This document shows, piece by piece, positions 35,270-43,536 of a stretch of 64,000 nt of DNA. How positions within the stretch are numbered: position 1 is the stretch's first letter; each line of letters opens with the position of its first letter. This DNA comes from JABAYQ01 sp042091225 (GTDB lineage Bacteria; Bacteroidota; Bacteroidia; Flavobacteriales; UBA7312), in the NCBI GenBank assembly GCA_042091225.1, contig JBELHW010000005.1, positions 1 to 64,000 on the forward strand. The letters are read 5' to 3'. The position numbers were made by a program, and so were the translations under genes. The notes under the pieces were generated by a model. The model was not told where the DNA came from. It did no database searches and saw only the letters and a list, made by a program, of their open reading frames with translations.

Positions 35270-37192
35270 ATGGGTAAAAACAACCATTTACTAAGTAAAA
35301 TTGATCTTCCACAAGATCTAAAAAAATTAAAAAAATCTCAATTACCACAAGTGTGCGATGAATTGAGGCAGTTTATTGTAGAAATAGTTTCTCAAAAGGG
35401 AGGTCATTTCGGCGCTAGTCTTGGTGTTGTAGAACTCAGCGTAGCTTTACATTACGTTTATAATACTCCTTACGACCAATTGGTCTGGGATGTTGGCCAT
35501 CAAGCTTACGGGCACAAAATCCTTACCGGTAGAAAAGATGTTTTTCATACTAACAGAATTTATAATGGAATAAGTGGTTTTCCTAAAAGAACTGAAAGTG
35601 AATACGATACCTTTGGAGTAGGACATTCCTCAACCTCTATTTCTGGAGCATTAGGAATGGCTGTCGCATCCAAATATAAAGGGGAAACAGAAAAGCAACA
35701 TATCGCTGTTATAGGAGATGGTGCAATGACTGCAGGTTTAGCCTTTGAAGGACTTAATCACGCCGGAATTGAAAACTCTAACATACTTGTCATTTTAAAT
35801 GATAATTGTATGTCAATTGACCCTAATGTAGGGGCATTAAAAGAATATTTGACTGATATTGCAACTTCACATACTTACAATAAAGTAAAGGATGAGGTTT
35901 GGAATTTATTAGGTAAAGTCAGTAAGTTTGGGCCAAACGCTCAATCTATTGCTGCTAAAATAGAAAATGCTGTAAAGTCTGCATTACTAAAACAAAGCAA
36001 TTATTTTGAGTCTTTGAACTTTAGATATTTTGGTCCGGTTGACGGCCACGATGTAAAACATCTTGCTAGTGTGTTAAACGATTTGAAAGATATTCCTGGC
36101 CCTAAAATTCTTCATTGTATTACAAAGAAAGGAAAAGGCTATGAACCTGCTGAAAAAGGAAGCCCAACGAAGTGGCATGCTCCAGGCTTATTCGATAAAT
36201 CGACTGGCGAAACAATCCAGTCCGATTCTACTCCAAAGCCTCCTAAATACCAAGATGTTTTCGGGAAAACAATTATCGAACTTGCCAAAGAAAACGATAA
36301 AATAATGGGCATTACTCCAGCAATGCCAACGGGTTGTTCTTTAGGGATGATGATGCAAGAAATGCCAGAAAGAGCGTTTGATGTAGGTATTGCAGAACAA
36401 CATGCTGTAACTTTCTCTGCAGGTCTTGCTACTCAAGGGTTAGTGCCATTTTGTAATATTTATTCTTCGTTTATGCAAAGAGCATACGATCAGGTTATTC
36501 ATGATGTAGCTATTCAGAATTTAAATGTTGTTTTTTGCTTGGATAGAGGCGGATTAGTAGGAGCAGACGGACCCACCCATCACGGAGTATATGATTTAGC
36601 TTTTTTTAGGTTTATACCAAATATGATTGTTTCTGCTCCTATGGATGAAAAGGAACTAAGAAACCTAATGTACACAGCTCAATTACCAGATAAAGGGCCT
36701 TTTTCTATTCGATACCCTAGAGGAAATGGTTGTTTTATAGATTGGAAATCGCCTTTACAAGAAATTGAAATTGGTACTGGTAGAACCATTAAAGAAGGTC
36801 AGGATGTAGCTGTACTAACTATTGGCCACCCTGGTAACTTTGCGGTCGATGCAGCTAGCGAACTCGAAAAAGATGGGTATAATGTAGGGATTTACGACAT
36901 GCGATTTGTAAAACCTTTAGACAATAATTTATTAGACAAAGTATTTAATAATTACGATAAAGTAATTACGGTAGAAGATGGCTGTATTCAAGGAGGGTTC
37001 GGTTCGGCTGTATTGGAATATATGGTTGATAATAACCATAGTGCTCAAGTTATTCGTTTAGGGGTGCCAGATAAGTATATAGAGCATGGTACTCAAGCCG
37101 AACTTTGGAGAGAATGCAACTACGATAAGCAAGCAATTATAGACACCGTACATAAAATAGTAGGAGTCAAAAAAGTAGCTACTTCAGCATAA
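35270..37192 (+). CDS. dxs: 1-deoxy-D-xylulose-5-phosphate synthase
   Basis: The 640-aa thiamine-diphosphate enzyme shows the transketolase-like motifs HFGASLGVVELSVALHYV, WDVGHQAYGHKILTGR, the ThDP/Mg site GDGAMTAGLAFEGLNHAG, and DVGIAEQHAVTFSAGLA in the second domain. It joins pyruvate and glyceraldehyde-3-phosphate to make DXP, the first step of the MEP isoprenoid pathway. That pathway supplies quinones, undecaprenol and carotenoids, including the beta-carotene needed for retinal. A strong terminator follows. Confidence 0.96.
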   Translation: MGKNNHLLSKIDLPQDLKKLKKSQLPQVCDELRQFIVEIVSQKGGHFGASLGVVELSVALHYVYNTPYDQLVWDVGHQAYGHKILTGRKDVFHTNRIYNGISGFPKRTESEYDTFGVGHSSTSISGALGMAVASKYKGETEKQHIAVIGDGAMTAGLAFEGLNHAGIENSNILVILNDNCMSIDPNVGALKEYLTDIATSHTYNKVKDEVWNLLGKVSKFGPNAQSIAAKIENAVKSALLKQSNYFESLNFRYFGPVDGHDVKHLASVLNDLKDIPGPKILHCITKKGKGYEPAEKGSPTKWHAPGLFDKSTGETIQSDSTPKPPKYQDVFGKTIIELAKENDKIMGITPAMPTGCSLGMMMQEMPERAFDVGIAEQHAVTFSAGLATQGLVPFCNIYSSFMQRAYDQVIHDVAIQNLNVVFCLDRGGLVGADGPTHHGVYDLAFFRFIPNMIVSAPMDEKELRNLMYTAQLPDKGPFSIRYPRGNGCFIDWKSPLQEIEIGTGRTIKEGQDVAVLTIGHPGNFAVDAASELEKDGYNVGIYDMRFVKPLDNNLLDKVFNNYDKVITVEDGCIQGGFGSAVLEYMVDNNHSAQVIRLGVPDKYIEHGTQAELWRECNYDKQAIIDTVHKIVGVKKVATSA

Positions 37193-37237
37193 AAAAAAGC
37201 TTTCAATTTGAAGGCTTTTTTATTGAAGGCTTTTTTG
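37193..37237. terminator. Terminator with 15-bp tandem duplication after dxs
   Basis: aaaaaagc at 37193-37200 can pair with gctttttt at 37214-37221 around a ttca/tgaa inner stem. The segment ttgaaggctttttta (37208-37222) is repeated directly at 37223-37237 with one end change. The hairpin serves dxs on the plus strand. On the minus strand the A-rich side can also end the convergent membrane-protein gene. Confidence 0.7.
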
Positions 37238-37687
37238 TTATTCTTCATCTTTAACTATTCTTTTATTTTTTGTTAGAAGATAATAAACTCCACTTATTGT
37301 ATAAGCTAGTATTAATGACTGCCATAAATATTTCATAAATTCTGATTTATATAAAACTTCATTAGAGCTAAAGTGGACTAAATACATTTGTCCAACAATT
37401 AAGAAATAAGAAATACATAAACCTAAATTGATAATTAGCATTGGTCTATTTATTTTAACAGGTGTAAATTCTTTTCTCCGAGCTAACTCTATTTTTCGAG
37501 TAAAAGCAAGAAGAAAAGCAAGACCACCTCCTTGAATCAATGAAAACAATGCCTTAGTTAAAACTTCATTTTTACACATAAAACTCTTAGTTTCAAAATC
37601 AAGTAAACTAATTGTACCCGCGAAAAATATCATAGAACAAGCTAAGCCATGAAGTATGATGTACTTGAACATTTTTCTTTGTCTCAT
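37238..37687 (-). CDS. Small membrane protein of unknown function, four helices
   Basis: The 149-aa protein has four hydrophobic helices (about 8-28, 43-62, 80-103, 117-138) and charged loops, with a basic/acidic C-terminal tail (KNKRIVKDEE). I do not recognise a family. It is the last gene of a minus-strand pair or trio with the frameshifted lipoprotein upstream, 12 bases away. The patch interrupts an otherwise housekeeping region between dxs and accC, so it is likely accessory. Start at ATG 37687, with a second Met five codons later as an alternative. Confidence 0.6.
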   Translation of the reverse strand: MRQRKMFKYIILHGLACSMIFFAGTISLLDFETKSFMCKNEVLTKALFSLIQGGGLAFLLAFTRKIELARRKEFTPVKINRPMLIINLGLCISYFLIVGQMYLVHFSSNEVLYKSEFMKYLWQSLILAYTISGVYYLLTKNKRIVKDEE

Positions 37688-37699
37688 AGGTTTGTTTTT

Positions 37700-38074
37700 T
37701 TATTGGATACAGCCACTTGAGCTACCCCATCCTGTTTCTCCTCCTTTTATTAAAGAAGCTGTTACCGCACTGTAAACAGTAGCAGGGATAACCCCTAATG
37801 GCCCAACTATTGGCACAAAAATTCCGGCAACAGCCCAACCTACCATTCCTAAACCTGCACCAAGACCATCAGCCCTTATTATTTCTTTGTGTGACCCAGA
37901 AACAGCTCCTGGAACAATATCAATATTATTATCGCTTAAGAACTGGTCTCCATTACCAAGCCCTCCTAATTCTTCTGGCAACCAAAATTGTGAAGAGTAA
38001 CGTATTGTTTCTAAAATTCCAAGCAATACATGTCTGTCATCTCCATCAACATTTGATTTTATAAGATAGTTGGT
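37700..38074 (-). pseudogene. C-terminal part of a frameshifted lipoprotein gene
   Basis: An open frame without any ATG runs from 38074 to a stop at 37700. It overlaps the end of the upstream lipoprotein gene in the next frame. Its translation (SNVDGDDRHVLLGILETIRY... and a glycine-rich hydrophobic helix GLGAGLGMVGWAVAGIFVP) looks like the second half of a Bacteroidota lipoprotein type in which an RYSxxFW segment is followed by a D-x2-GA-x2-G membrane-like helix. Removing one A from the four-base run at 38057-38060 joins it to the lipoprotein as one protein of about 260 aa. A separately translated product from TTG 38026 is possible but less likely. Confidence 0.6.
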
Positions 38075-38459
38075 TTAATTCTCTGTCAAATACGTCATAA
38101 TGACTTAACTCATCTACCAAACGGTTTAACTCATGAAAGTAAATTACATTTGAAATTGATAAATAGGTTGAAATGGTTTGAAAATCTTCCATACTCGATT
38201 TGCTGCATAATTTATCAAAAATATCTTCTTTTTGTTGAATAGTGAGTTCTAAATCTAATTTTAATAACACTTCTTTTACTGATAATTCTTGATTTTCATA
38301 ATGAAGGGCAATTGCTTCTTCTAAATATTGATTGTGTAATTTTCCTAATTCTGCAGCTCTAAAACCTGTAATAGTATTTTCAGGTTTCTCACAACTAGAT
38401 AAAGTAACTGCTATTCCTACTAAGGCAAGGAATAAACTTCCGTAAATAAAATTTTTCAT
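38046..38459 (-). CDS. Lipoprotein, apparently truncated by a one-base frameshift
   Basis: This 137-aa reading frame starts with a lipoprotein signal ending VTLSSCEK (lipobox Cys23) and continues as an alpha-helical domain (HNQYLEEAIALHYEN, 42-56). It then stops abruptly after LSYKIKC, while an overlapping frame continues as a well-formed protein sequence (see 37700-38074). The most economical reading is a single gene of 38459-37700 with an extra base in an A-run. If translated as is, a shortened lipoprotein would be made. Function unknown. It is divergent from the XRE regulator, with a palindrome between them. Confidence 0.65.
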   Translation of the reverse strand: MKNFIYGSLFLALVGIAVTLSSCEKPENTITGFRAAELGKLHNQYLEEAIALHYENQELSVKEVLLKLDLELTIQQKEDIFDKLCSKSSMEDFQTISTYLSISNVIYFHELNRLVDELSHYDVFDRELNQLSYKIKC

Positions 38460-38517
38460 GATTTTATAAGTTTAGTTAATTAAATTTATACAAATTAGTA
38501 TAATTTAGTTAGCACGA

Positions 38518-38539
38518 ACAACCGCATATATGCGGTTGT
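38518..38539. promoter_or_regulatory. Perfect 22-bp palindrome, possible operator
   Basis: acaaccgcatatatgcggtt plus gt forms a perfect inverted repeat centred between the divergent lipoprotein and XRE-regulator genes. Its core is the GC-richest spot of an otherwise AT-rich gap. There is no T-run after it on either strand, so it is not a standard terminator. An operator for the adjacent HTH protein is the simplest explanation. Confidence 0.5.
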
Positions 38540-38582
38540 GGGTATGATAAAATAGTGTTCTTTTTATTTTAAATGAATAGTC

Positions 38583-38831
38583 ATGAAAAAACCATTTATA
38601 GAAATAGGCTTAACCCTAAAGAACATACGCTTATTAGCTGGATATAAAAGTTATGCTGATTTTGCTTGGGATAACCAATTAGACAAAACTCAATATTGGC
38701 GCATGGAAAACGGTACTAACTTTACTTTAGCATCTTTAAATAAAGTGTTACAAATACATCAATTATCTTTTGTAGAATTTTTTGAAATGGCAGAGAAAGG
38801 CAAAGCTATTTCAACTCAAAAGTTTCCATAA
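38583..38831 (+). CDS. Small XRE-like helix-turn-helix protein
   Basis: The 82-aa protein has the layout of a single HTH_XRE/Cro domain: LTLKNIRLLAGYKSYADFAWDNQLDKTQYWRMENG (10-44), then TLASLNKVLQIHQLSFVEFF, typical helices four and five. It should bind DNA as a dimer. The palindrome 44 bases upstream is a candidate site, so autoregulation and control of the divergent lipoprotein are plausible. It converges on accC, overlapping its last 26 bases. No toxin gene was recognised next to it. Confidence 0.75.
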   Translation: MKKPFIEIGLTLKNIRLLAGYKSYADFAWDNQLDKTQYWRMENGTNFTLASLNKVLQIHQLSFVEFFEMAEKGKAISTQKFP

Positions 38832-40143
38832 ATTTAGTAGTATAATCTCCTTTTCTAAATGCTTCATCTTTCATTAATTGTTGATGAAACGGAATAGTTG
38901 TGTTAATTCCTTCAATAACAAACTCTTGCAGTGCTCTTTCCATTTTTGCTATAGCCTCTTCTCTTGTTTGAGCAACTGTAATTAGTTTGGCAATCATAGA
39001 GTCGTAGTTGGGAGGTATAACATAATTAGTATATACGTGGGTATCTATACGAACGCCATGCCCTCCTGGCGCATGAAAATTGGTTATCATTCCTGGGCAT
39101 GGTCTGAAATTGTTGTGAGGATCTTCTGCATTTATTCTACATTCTATTGCATGCATTTGAGGGTAATAATTTTTACCTGAAATAGGGATGCCATAAGCTA
39201 CTTTAATTTGCTCACAAATAAGATCATAATCTACAACTTCTTCAGTAATCGGATGCTCCACCTGAATACGTGTATTCATTTCCATGAAATAAAAATCACG
39301 GTGTTTGTCTACTAAAAATTCTACTGTTCCAGCTCCTTCATATTTCACAGATTCTGCTGCTAATATTGCAGCTTTACCCATACGCTCTCTAAGATCGTCT
39401 GTCATAAAGGGAGATGGAGTTTCTTCAGTTAATTTTTGATGCCTTCTTTGAATCGAGCAATCTCTTTCTGAAAGGTGACAAGCTTTACCTGTAGAGTCGC
39501 CAATAATTTGGATTTCTATATGCCTTGGGTTTTCAATAAACTTTTCCATATACATAGCATCGTTTCCGAAAGCTGCCGCGGACTCTTGTCTTGCCGAGTC
39601 CCATGCCTCTTCAAGTTCAGAAGCTTTCCAAACTAGTCGCATACCTCTTCCACCACCACCAGCAGATGCTTTAAGCATAACGGGATATCCTATTTCTAAG
39701 GCTATTTTTTTACAATCTTCAAATGTTTCTATTATTCCTTTAGAACCAGGAATTGTTGGTACTCCTGCCTTTTTCATTGTTTCTTTTGCAGAAGCTTTAT
39801 CTCCCATAGAATCAATCATTTCTGGAGAAGCACCAATAAATTTTATATTATTTTCTGAGCAAATTTTTGAGAAATTGGCATTTTCAGACAAAAAGCCATA
39901 ACCAGGATGAATAGCATCAGCATTGGTGATTTCTGCGGCTGCAATAATATTAGGGATTTTAAGATATGAATCAGAGCTTGATCCAGGTCCTACGCAAACT
40001 GCTTCGTCTGCAAACCTAACATGAAGGCTGTCTTTATCGGCTGTAGAATATACTGCAACCGTTTTAATATTCATTTCTTTACAAGTACGAATAATACGTA
40101 ATGCAATTTCGCCTCTGTTGGCAATTAATATTTTTTTAAACAT
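38806..40143 (-). CDS. accC: Biotin carboxylase subunit of acetyl-CoA carboxylase
   Basis: The 445-aa ATP-grasp enzyme starts FKKILIANRGEIALRII and contains HPGYGFLSENANFS, the glycine-rich ATP loop KASAGGGGRGMRLV (161-174) and MEMNTRIQVEHPITEEV. It carboxylates the biotin on AccB using ATP and bicarbonate, the first half-reaction of malonyl-CoA formation. It lies 12 bases after accB at the end of the conserved plsX-fabH-accB-accC run. Length is normal. Confidence 0.96.
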   Translation of the reverse strand: MFKKILIANRGEIALRIIRTCKEMNIKTVAVYSTADKDSLHVRFADEAVCVGPGSSSDSYLKIPNIIAAAEITNADAIHPGYGFLSENANFSKICSENNIKFIGASPEMIDSMGDKASAKETMKKAGVPTIPGSKGIIETFEDCKKIALEIGYPVMLKASAGGGGRGMRLVWKASELEEAWDSARQESAAAFGNDAMYMEKFIENPRHIEIQIIGDSTGKACHLSERDCSIQRRHQKLTEETPSPFMTDDLRERMGKAAILAAESVKYEGAGTVEFLVDKHRDFYFMEMNTRIQVEHPITEEVVDYDLICEQIKVAYGIPISGKNYYPQMHAIECRINAEDPHNNFRPCPGMITNFHAPGGHGVRIDTHVYTNYVIPPNYDSMIAKLITVAQTREEAIAKMERALQEFVIEGINTTIPFHQQLMKDEAFRKGDYTTKFMETFELK

Positions 40144-40155
40144 AAACTTATGTTT

Positions 40156-40665
40156 TTAAGAGGGGTCAACTAAAAATAATGGCTGGTCATATTCTACCGG
40201 AGAAGAATCTTCCACTAAAACTTTGACTATTTTTCCAGAAACTTCGGACTCAATTTCATTAAATAATTTCATTGCTTCAACAACACAGGTTACATCGCCA
40301 GGCTTTATAATATCGCCTATATTTACAAAAGTATCTTTGTCTGGAGCTGGTTTTCTGTAGAATGTACCAATCATAGGAGATTTAATTACAATCAAATGAT
40401 CCTCATCATCTTTATTAGGAGTTTCTTTAGAAAGTTCTGCGTTTGGACTTTGTGCAGCTGGCTGAATAACTTCTGTTACTATAGGAGCCATTCCTTGTTG
40501 CACAGGAATTTGTTGAATAATCTGTGTAGGTTCTTCAATAACTTTTCCTCTTTTTACAGCAGGTGACTTTATAGAGATCTTAATATTATCGACCTCTAAT
40601 TCTACTTCAGTAGCTCCAGATTTGGCTACAAATTTGATTAATTCTTGAATTTCTTTTAAATCCAT
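40156..40665 (-). CDS. accB: Biotin carboxyl carrier protein of acetyl-CoA carboxylase
   Basis: I choose ATG 40665 (169 aa), since the usual AccB start MDLKEIQELIKF appears there. A TTG eight codons upstream is unlikely. The N-terminal helix is followed by a Pro/Gln-rich linker (about 50-90) and the biotinyl domain, with biotin-accepting Lys in CVVEAMKLFNEI. The domain carries carboxybiotin between AccC and the carboxyltransferase. It lies between fabH and accC in one operon. Confidence 0.94.
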   Translation of the reverse strand: MDLKEIQELIKFVAKSGATEVELEVDNIKISIKSPAVKRGKVIEEPTQIIQQIPVQQGMAPIVTEVIQPAAQSPNAELSKETPNKDDEDHLIVIKSPMIGTFYRKPAPDKDTFVNIGDIIKPGDVTCVVEAMKLFNEIESEVSGKIVKVLVEDSSPVEYDQPLFLVDPS

Positions 40666-40698
40666 TTTGTTTGTTTTTAATTTATTCAAATATAAAAT

Positions 40699-41697
40699 TT
40701 ATTTAGAATCGTATGCCCATTTTAAATAGATAGAGCCCCAAGTGAATCCTCCACCAAAAGCTGCTAAGATAATATTATCGCCTTTGTTTAGTTGGTTTTC
40801 CCATTCCCATAGACATAACGGAATAGTTCCGTTTGTGGTATTACCATATTTAGAAATGTTAAGCATTACTTTATCTGTTCCGACTCCCATTCGATTAGCA
40901 GTTGCATCTATTATCCTTTTATTGGCTTGATGAGGTACTAACCATGCAATATCGTCTCCACTAAGGTTATTCTTTTTCATTATTTCTTCAGAAACGTCTG
41001 CCATTCCTTTAACTGCAAATTTAAAAACAGTTTGTCCTTCTTGATGAATGTAATGTTGTTTTGCATCAATAGTTTTATAGGAAGCAGGGTTTACAGATCC
41101 ACCGCCATCCATTTTCAGATAATGTCTTCCTTCGCCATTACTTTTTAAAATAGAATCCTGCACTCCTAATCCTTCTGTGTTTGGCTCTAAAAGAACAGCT
41201 CCGGCACCATCTCCGAAGATGATACATGTTTGTCTATCTTCATAATCTACTATGGAGGACATTTTATCAGCACCTACAACAACTATTTTATTATATGCTC
41301 CTGTTTCAATATATTTAGAAGCAGTAGCAACAGAGAATAAAAATCCAGAGCAGGCAGCCATTAAATCAAATCCAAATGCATTTTTAGCTCCAATTTTATC
41401 TGCAATTATACAAGCAGTAGAAGGAAACAACATATCAGGAGTAGCAGTAGCACAAATAATTAAATCTATTTCTTCAGCACTGATTCCTCTTTTTTCTAAT
41501 AATAGATTTATTGCATTTGCTCCAAGATCAGAAGATCCAAGACCTTCCCCTTTTAATATTCTTCTTTCTTTAATTCCTGTTCTGGAGGTTATCCATTCAT
41601 CATTTGTGTCAACCATTTTTTCTAACTCTTTATTCGTTAGAACATAGTCTGGCACCCACCCGCTGACAGCTGTAATTGCTGCTGTAGTTTTAGTCAT
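40699..41697 (-). CDS. fabH: Beta-ketoacyl-ACP synthase III
   Basis: The 332-aa thiolase-fold enzyme has the FabH triad: Cys in MAACSGFLFS (about residue 115), His in LVPHQANKRI, and Asn in KYGNTTNGTIPL. It condenses acetyl-CoA (or branched primers) with malonyl-ACP to start fatty-acid chains. In Bacteroidota it often uses branched primers, but the primer pocket cannot be judged by eye. Its ATG overlaps the end of plsX by eight bases. Confidence 0.96.
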   Translation of the reverse strand: MTKTTAAITAVSGWVPDYVLTNKELEKMVDTNDEWITSRTGIKERRILKGEGLGSSDLGANAINLLLEKRGISAEEIDLIICATATPDMLFPSTACIIADKIGAKNAFGFDLMAACSGFLFSVATASKYIETGAYNKIVVVGADKMSSIVDYEDRQTCIIFGDGAGAVLLEPNTEGLGVQDSILKSNGEGRHYLKMDGGGSVNPASYKTIDAKQHYIHQEGQTVFKFAVKGMADVSEEIMKKNNLSGDDIAWLVPHQANKRIIDATANRMGVGTDKVMLNISKYGNTTNGTIPLCLWEWENQLNKGDNIILAAFGGGFTWGSIYLKWAYDSK

Positions 41698-42643
41698 TAT
41701 TAAATGTATTTAATATTTTATTTGTTAAATCTGCTTCTATTACATCCGCAGTTAAGACAATCATGTTTTTGATAGCTATTTCATTGGAAATACCATGCCC
41801 GATAACTACAGTCTTGTTTAGTCCTAGAATTGGAGTACCTCCATAGTTTTCATAATTAAAGCGATTAAAATAATCGTCTTCTATCTTTCTTTTTTTCATT
41901 AATTCGTAAACGGCTTCGGCTTGTTTAAGAACAACATTTCCTGTAAATCCGTCGCATACGATTACGTCACTATACTCACTAAATATATGCCTGCTTTCTA
42001 TATTACCAATAAAATTAAACTCATTACTATCTTTCATAAGTTCGTGAGCAGCAACAGATAACATGTTTCCTTTTGTTTCTTCTTCGCCAATATTTAGAAG
42101 ACCGACTTTAGGTTTTTTAATTCCACAAACATGTTCTGCAAATAAAGAACCTAGAATTCCAAATTGGTATAATACATCTGCTTTGCAATCTGCATTAGCA
42201 CCAACATCTAAAATCACATTGACTCCGCCGTCCTCCTTTGGTAATACAGAAGAGATACATGGCCTTAGAACGCCAGCAATTGGCTTTACAGACATATATC
42301 CGCCAACAAACATTGCTCCAGTATTTCCAGCACTAGCAAATCCGTCTATTTTATTTTTTTTCAATAATTGAAAACCAACACTTATGCTCGATTGAGGCTT
42401 TTTTAAAAGTGCTTTGGTAGGATGATCGCCCATTTCGATTACTTCAGGGGCATGGATTATTTCAAAAGAAGTAGCATCTACGTTCTTTATTTTTAATTCT
42501 TTTTCAATGATATTTTTATCACCAATCAGTAAAAGCTCTACATTTTGGCTTAAGTCTTTAGCCGCAAGTATACTGCCTTCTATAGTCTTGAGAGGAGCAA
42601 AGTCTCCGCCCATTATATCGATTCCTATTCGGATTTTGTCCAT
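41690..42643 (-). CDS. plsX: Phosphate acyltransferase PlsX
   Basis: The 317-aa protein has IGIDIMGGDFAP at the start, then EVIEMGDHPTKAL, ASAGNTGAMFVGG, VNVILDVGANADCK and VCDGFTGNVVLK, all PlsX signatures. It makes acyl-phosphate from acyl-ACP for phospholipid synthesis (PlsX/PlsY route). A hairpin with a T8 run sits immediately before its start codon, so its expression may be lower than that of rpmF or regulated by attenuation. Confidence 0.95.
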   Translation of the reverse strand: MDKIRIGIDIMGGDFAPLKTIEGSILAAKDLSQNVELLLIGDKNIIEKELKIKNVDATSFEIIHAPEVIEMGDHPTKALLKKPQSSISVGFQLLKKNKIDGFASAGNTGAMFVGGYMSVKPIAGVLRPCISSVLPKEDGGVNVILDVGANADCKADVLYQFGILGSLFAEHVCGIKKPKVGLLNIGEEETKGNMLSVAAHELMKDSNEFNFIGNIESRHIFSEYSDVIVCDGFTGNVVLKQAEAVYELMKKRKIEDDYFNRFNYENYGGTPILGLNKTVVIGHGISNEIAIKNMIVLTADVIEADLTNKILNTFNND

Positions 42644-42644
42644 T

Positions 42645-42697
42645 AAAAAAAATGTAGATTTAGTTCTAATTAAAACTGGCTAAATCTACAAAAAAAC
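42645..42697 (-). terminator. Hairpin terminator/attenuator between rpmF and plsX
   Basis: On the minus strand an 11-bp perfect stem (42680-42690 with 42653-42663) is followed by eight T residues that end one base before the plsX ATG. As a terminator it would separate DUF177-rpmF from plsX-fabH-accBC. Its closeness to the start codon also allows a role in translation control. Confidence 0.75.
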
Positions 42698-42760
42698 TTA
42701 TATAATTTTAAGAAGAGATTAAATTAAAAAATAAATAGTAACCTCTCATACTTAATAAAT

Positions 42761-42940
42761 TTACTTTTCCATTACAACTTTTCCTTTATAATAAAGGACG
42801 TTTTCAACCCAATGAGCTCTATGTGTTAAATGAGCTTCCCCAGTAGTTGGACAATCAGTTAGCTGTTGTGATGAAGCTTTATAGTGTGTTCTTCTTTTGT
42901 CTCTTCTCGTTTTAGAGATTTTTCGTTTAGGATGTGCCAT
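42761..42940 (-). CDS. rpmF: 50S ribosomal protein L32
   Basis: This 59-aa ORF begins MAHPKRKISKTRRDKRR, followed by CPTTGEAHLTHR, and ends GKVVMEK. It is a clear bacterial L32, part of the large ribosomal subunit. It has one cysteine in the position where Zn-binding L32 proteins have CxxC, so it is the zinc-free form. It sits between DUF177 and plsX, the widely conserved order. Confidence 0.96.
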   Translation of the reverse strand: MAHPKRKISKTRRDKRRTHYKASSQQLTDCPTTGEAHLTHRAHWVENVLYYKGKVVMEK

Positions 42941-42949
42941 AGTTTCTAA

Positions 42950-43477
42950 TTATTTTTTGGTCTTTATTTTTTTTAAATCAGCCCATCTAGGATCGATTAT
43001 ATTTTCTTCTTCTTGAGTTTGAAAACCCAATTCTTCAATTTTATTTATCATTTCTTGATTACAATTTTCAATTTCAGAATGTGCTCTTTTTGTCGGTAAA
43101 GACAATAAAACAAATTCGTGAAAATAATTTTCAAGCCAAACGGTATGTTCGTTAGTTGATAAAATTAAAAGTTCTTCATTGTCGTTTTGGTCGATATTAT
43201 CTGAAAAACGAACAATTAAGTCAAATTCTTGATTAATTTTTTGCAAAAATTGATCTGTACATCTATCGCATGTTAATTCTAATTGACCATCCAGTTCAAA
43301 ATTAAGAACTAACATAGTTGCTTTTTTTTCTAGACGAACAGTTATGGAAATATCCAACTTGTTCAATTCTTCCAAATCATAATCTTCAAAGAACGAATCC
43401 TCAATTTTAAATTCGAAACAATGACTACCAAGTTTTAAGCCAGAAAAAGGAATTGTAAATTCTTTCTTTTCCATCAT
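42950..43477 (-). CDS. DUF177 / YceD-family protein
   Basis: The 175-aa acidic protein has the family core LTCDRCTDQF (Cys-x2-Cys, about residues 78-87) and strands around FDLIVRFSD. YceD/DUF177 proteins are linked to 23S rRNA or ribosome metabolism and are almost always next to rpmF, as here (nine bases upstream of it). The mechanism is not settled. A -7 element lies 29 bases before its start, making it the first gene of the operon. Confidence 0.9.
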   Translation of the reverse strand: MMEKKEFTIPFSGLKLGSHCFEFKIEDSFFEDYDLEELNKLDISITVRLEKKATMLVLNFELDGQLELTCDRCTDQFLQKINQEFDLIVRFSDNIDQNDNEELLILSTNEHTVWLENYFHEFVLLSLPTKRAHSEIENCNQEMINKIEELGFQTQEEENIIDPRWADLKKIKTKK

Positions 43478-43505
43478 TGTTCTTAATGTTTTAAAAAAAG
43501 GATTG

Positions 43506-43513
43506 CAAATGTA
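43506..43513 (-). promoter_or_regulatory. -7 promoter element of the DUF177-rpmF operon
   Basis: Minus-strand tacatttg (TAnnTTTG), 29 bases before the DUF177 ATG. No -33 match at the right distance. Confidence 0.45.
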
Positions 43514-43536
43514 ATAATATTTAATTAATAATGCAC

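Noticed and set aside
37700..38026. Glycine-rich 108-aa ORF as a bacteriocin
   Set aside because: It has no ATG, no leader peptide and no export genes, and it is better explained as the frameshifted end of the upstream lipoprotein.
37238..38831. Toxin-antitoxin or prophage fragment around the XRE protein
   Set aside because: No toxin, integrase, attachment repeat or phage gene was recognised; only an HTH protein, a broken lipoprotein and a membrane protein are present.
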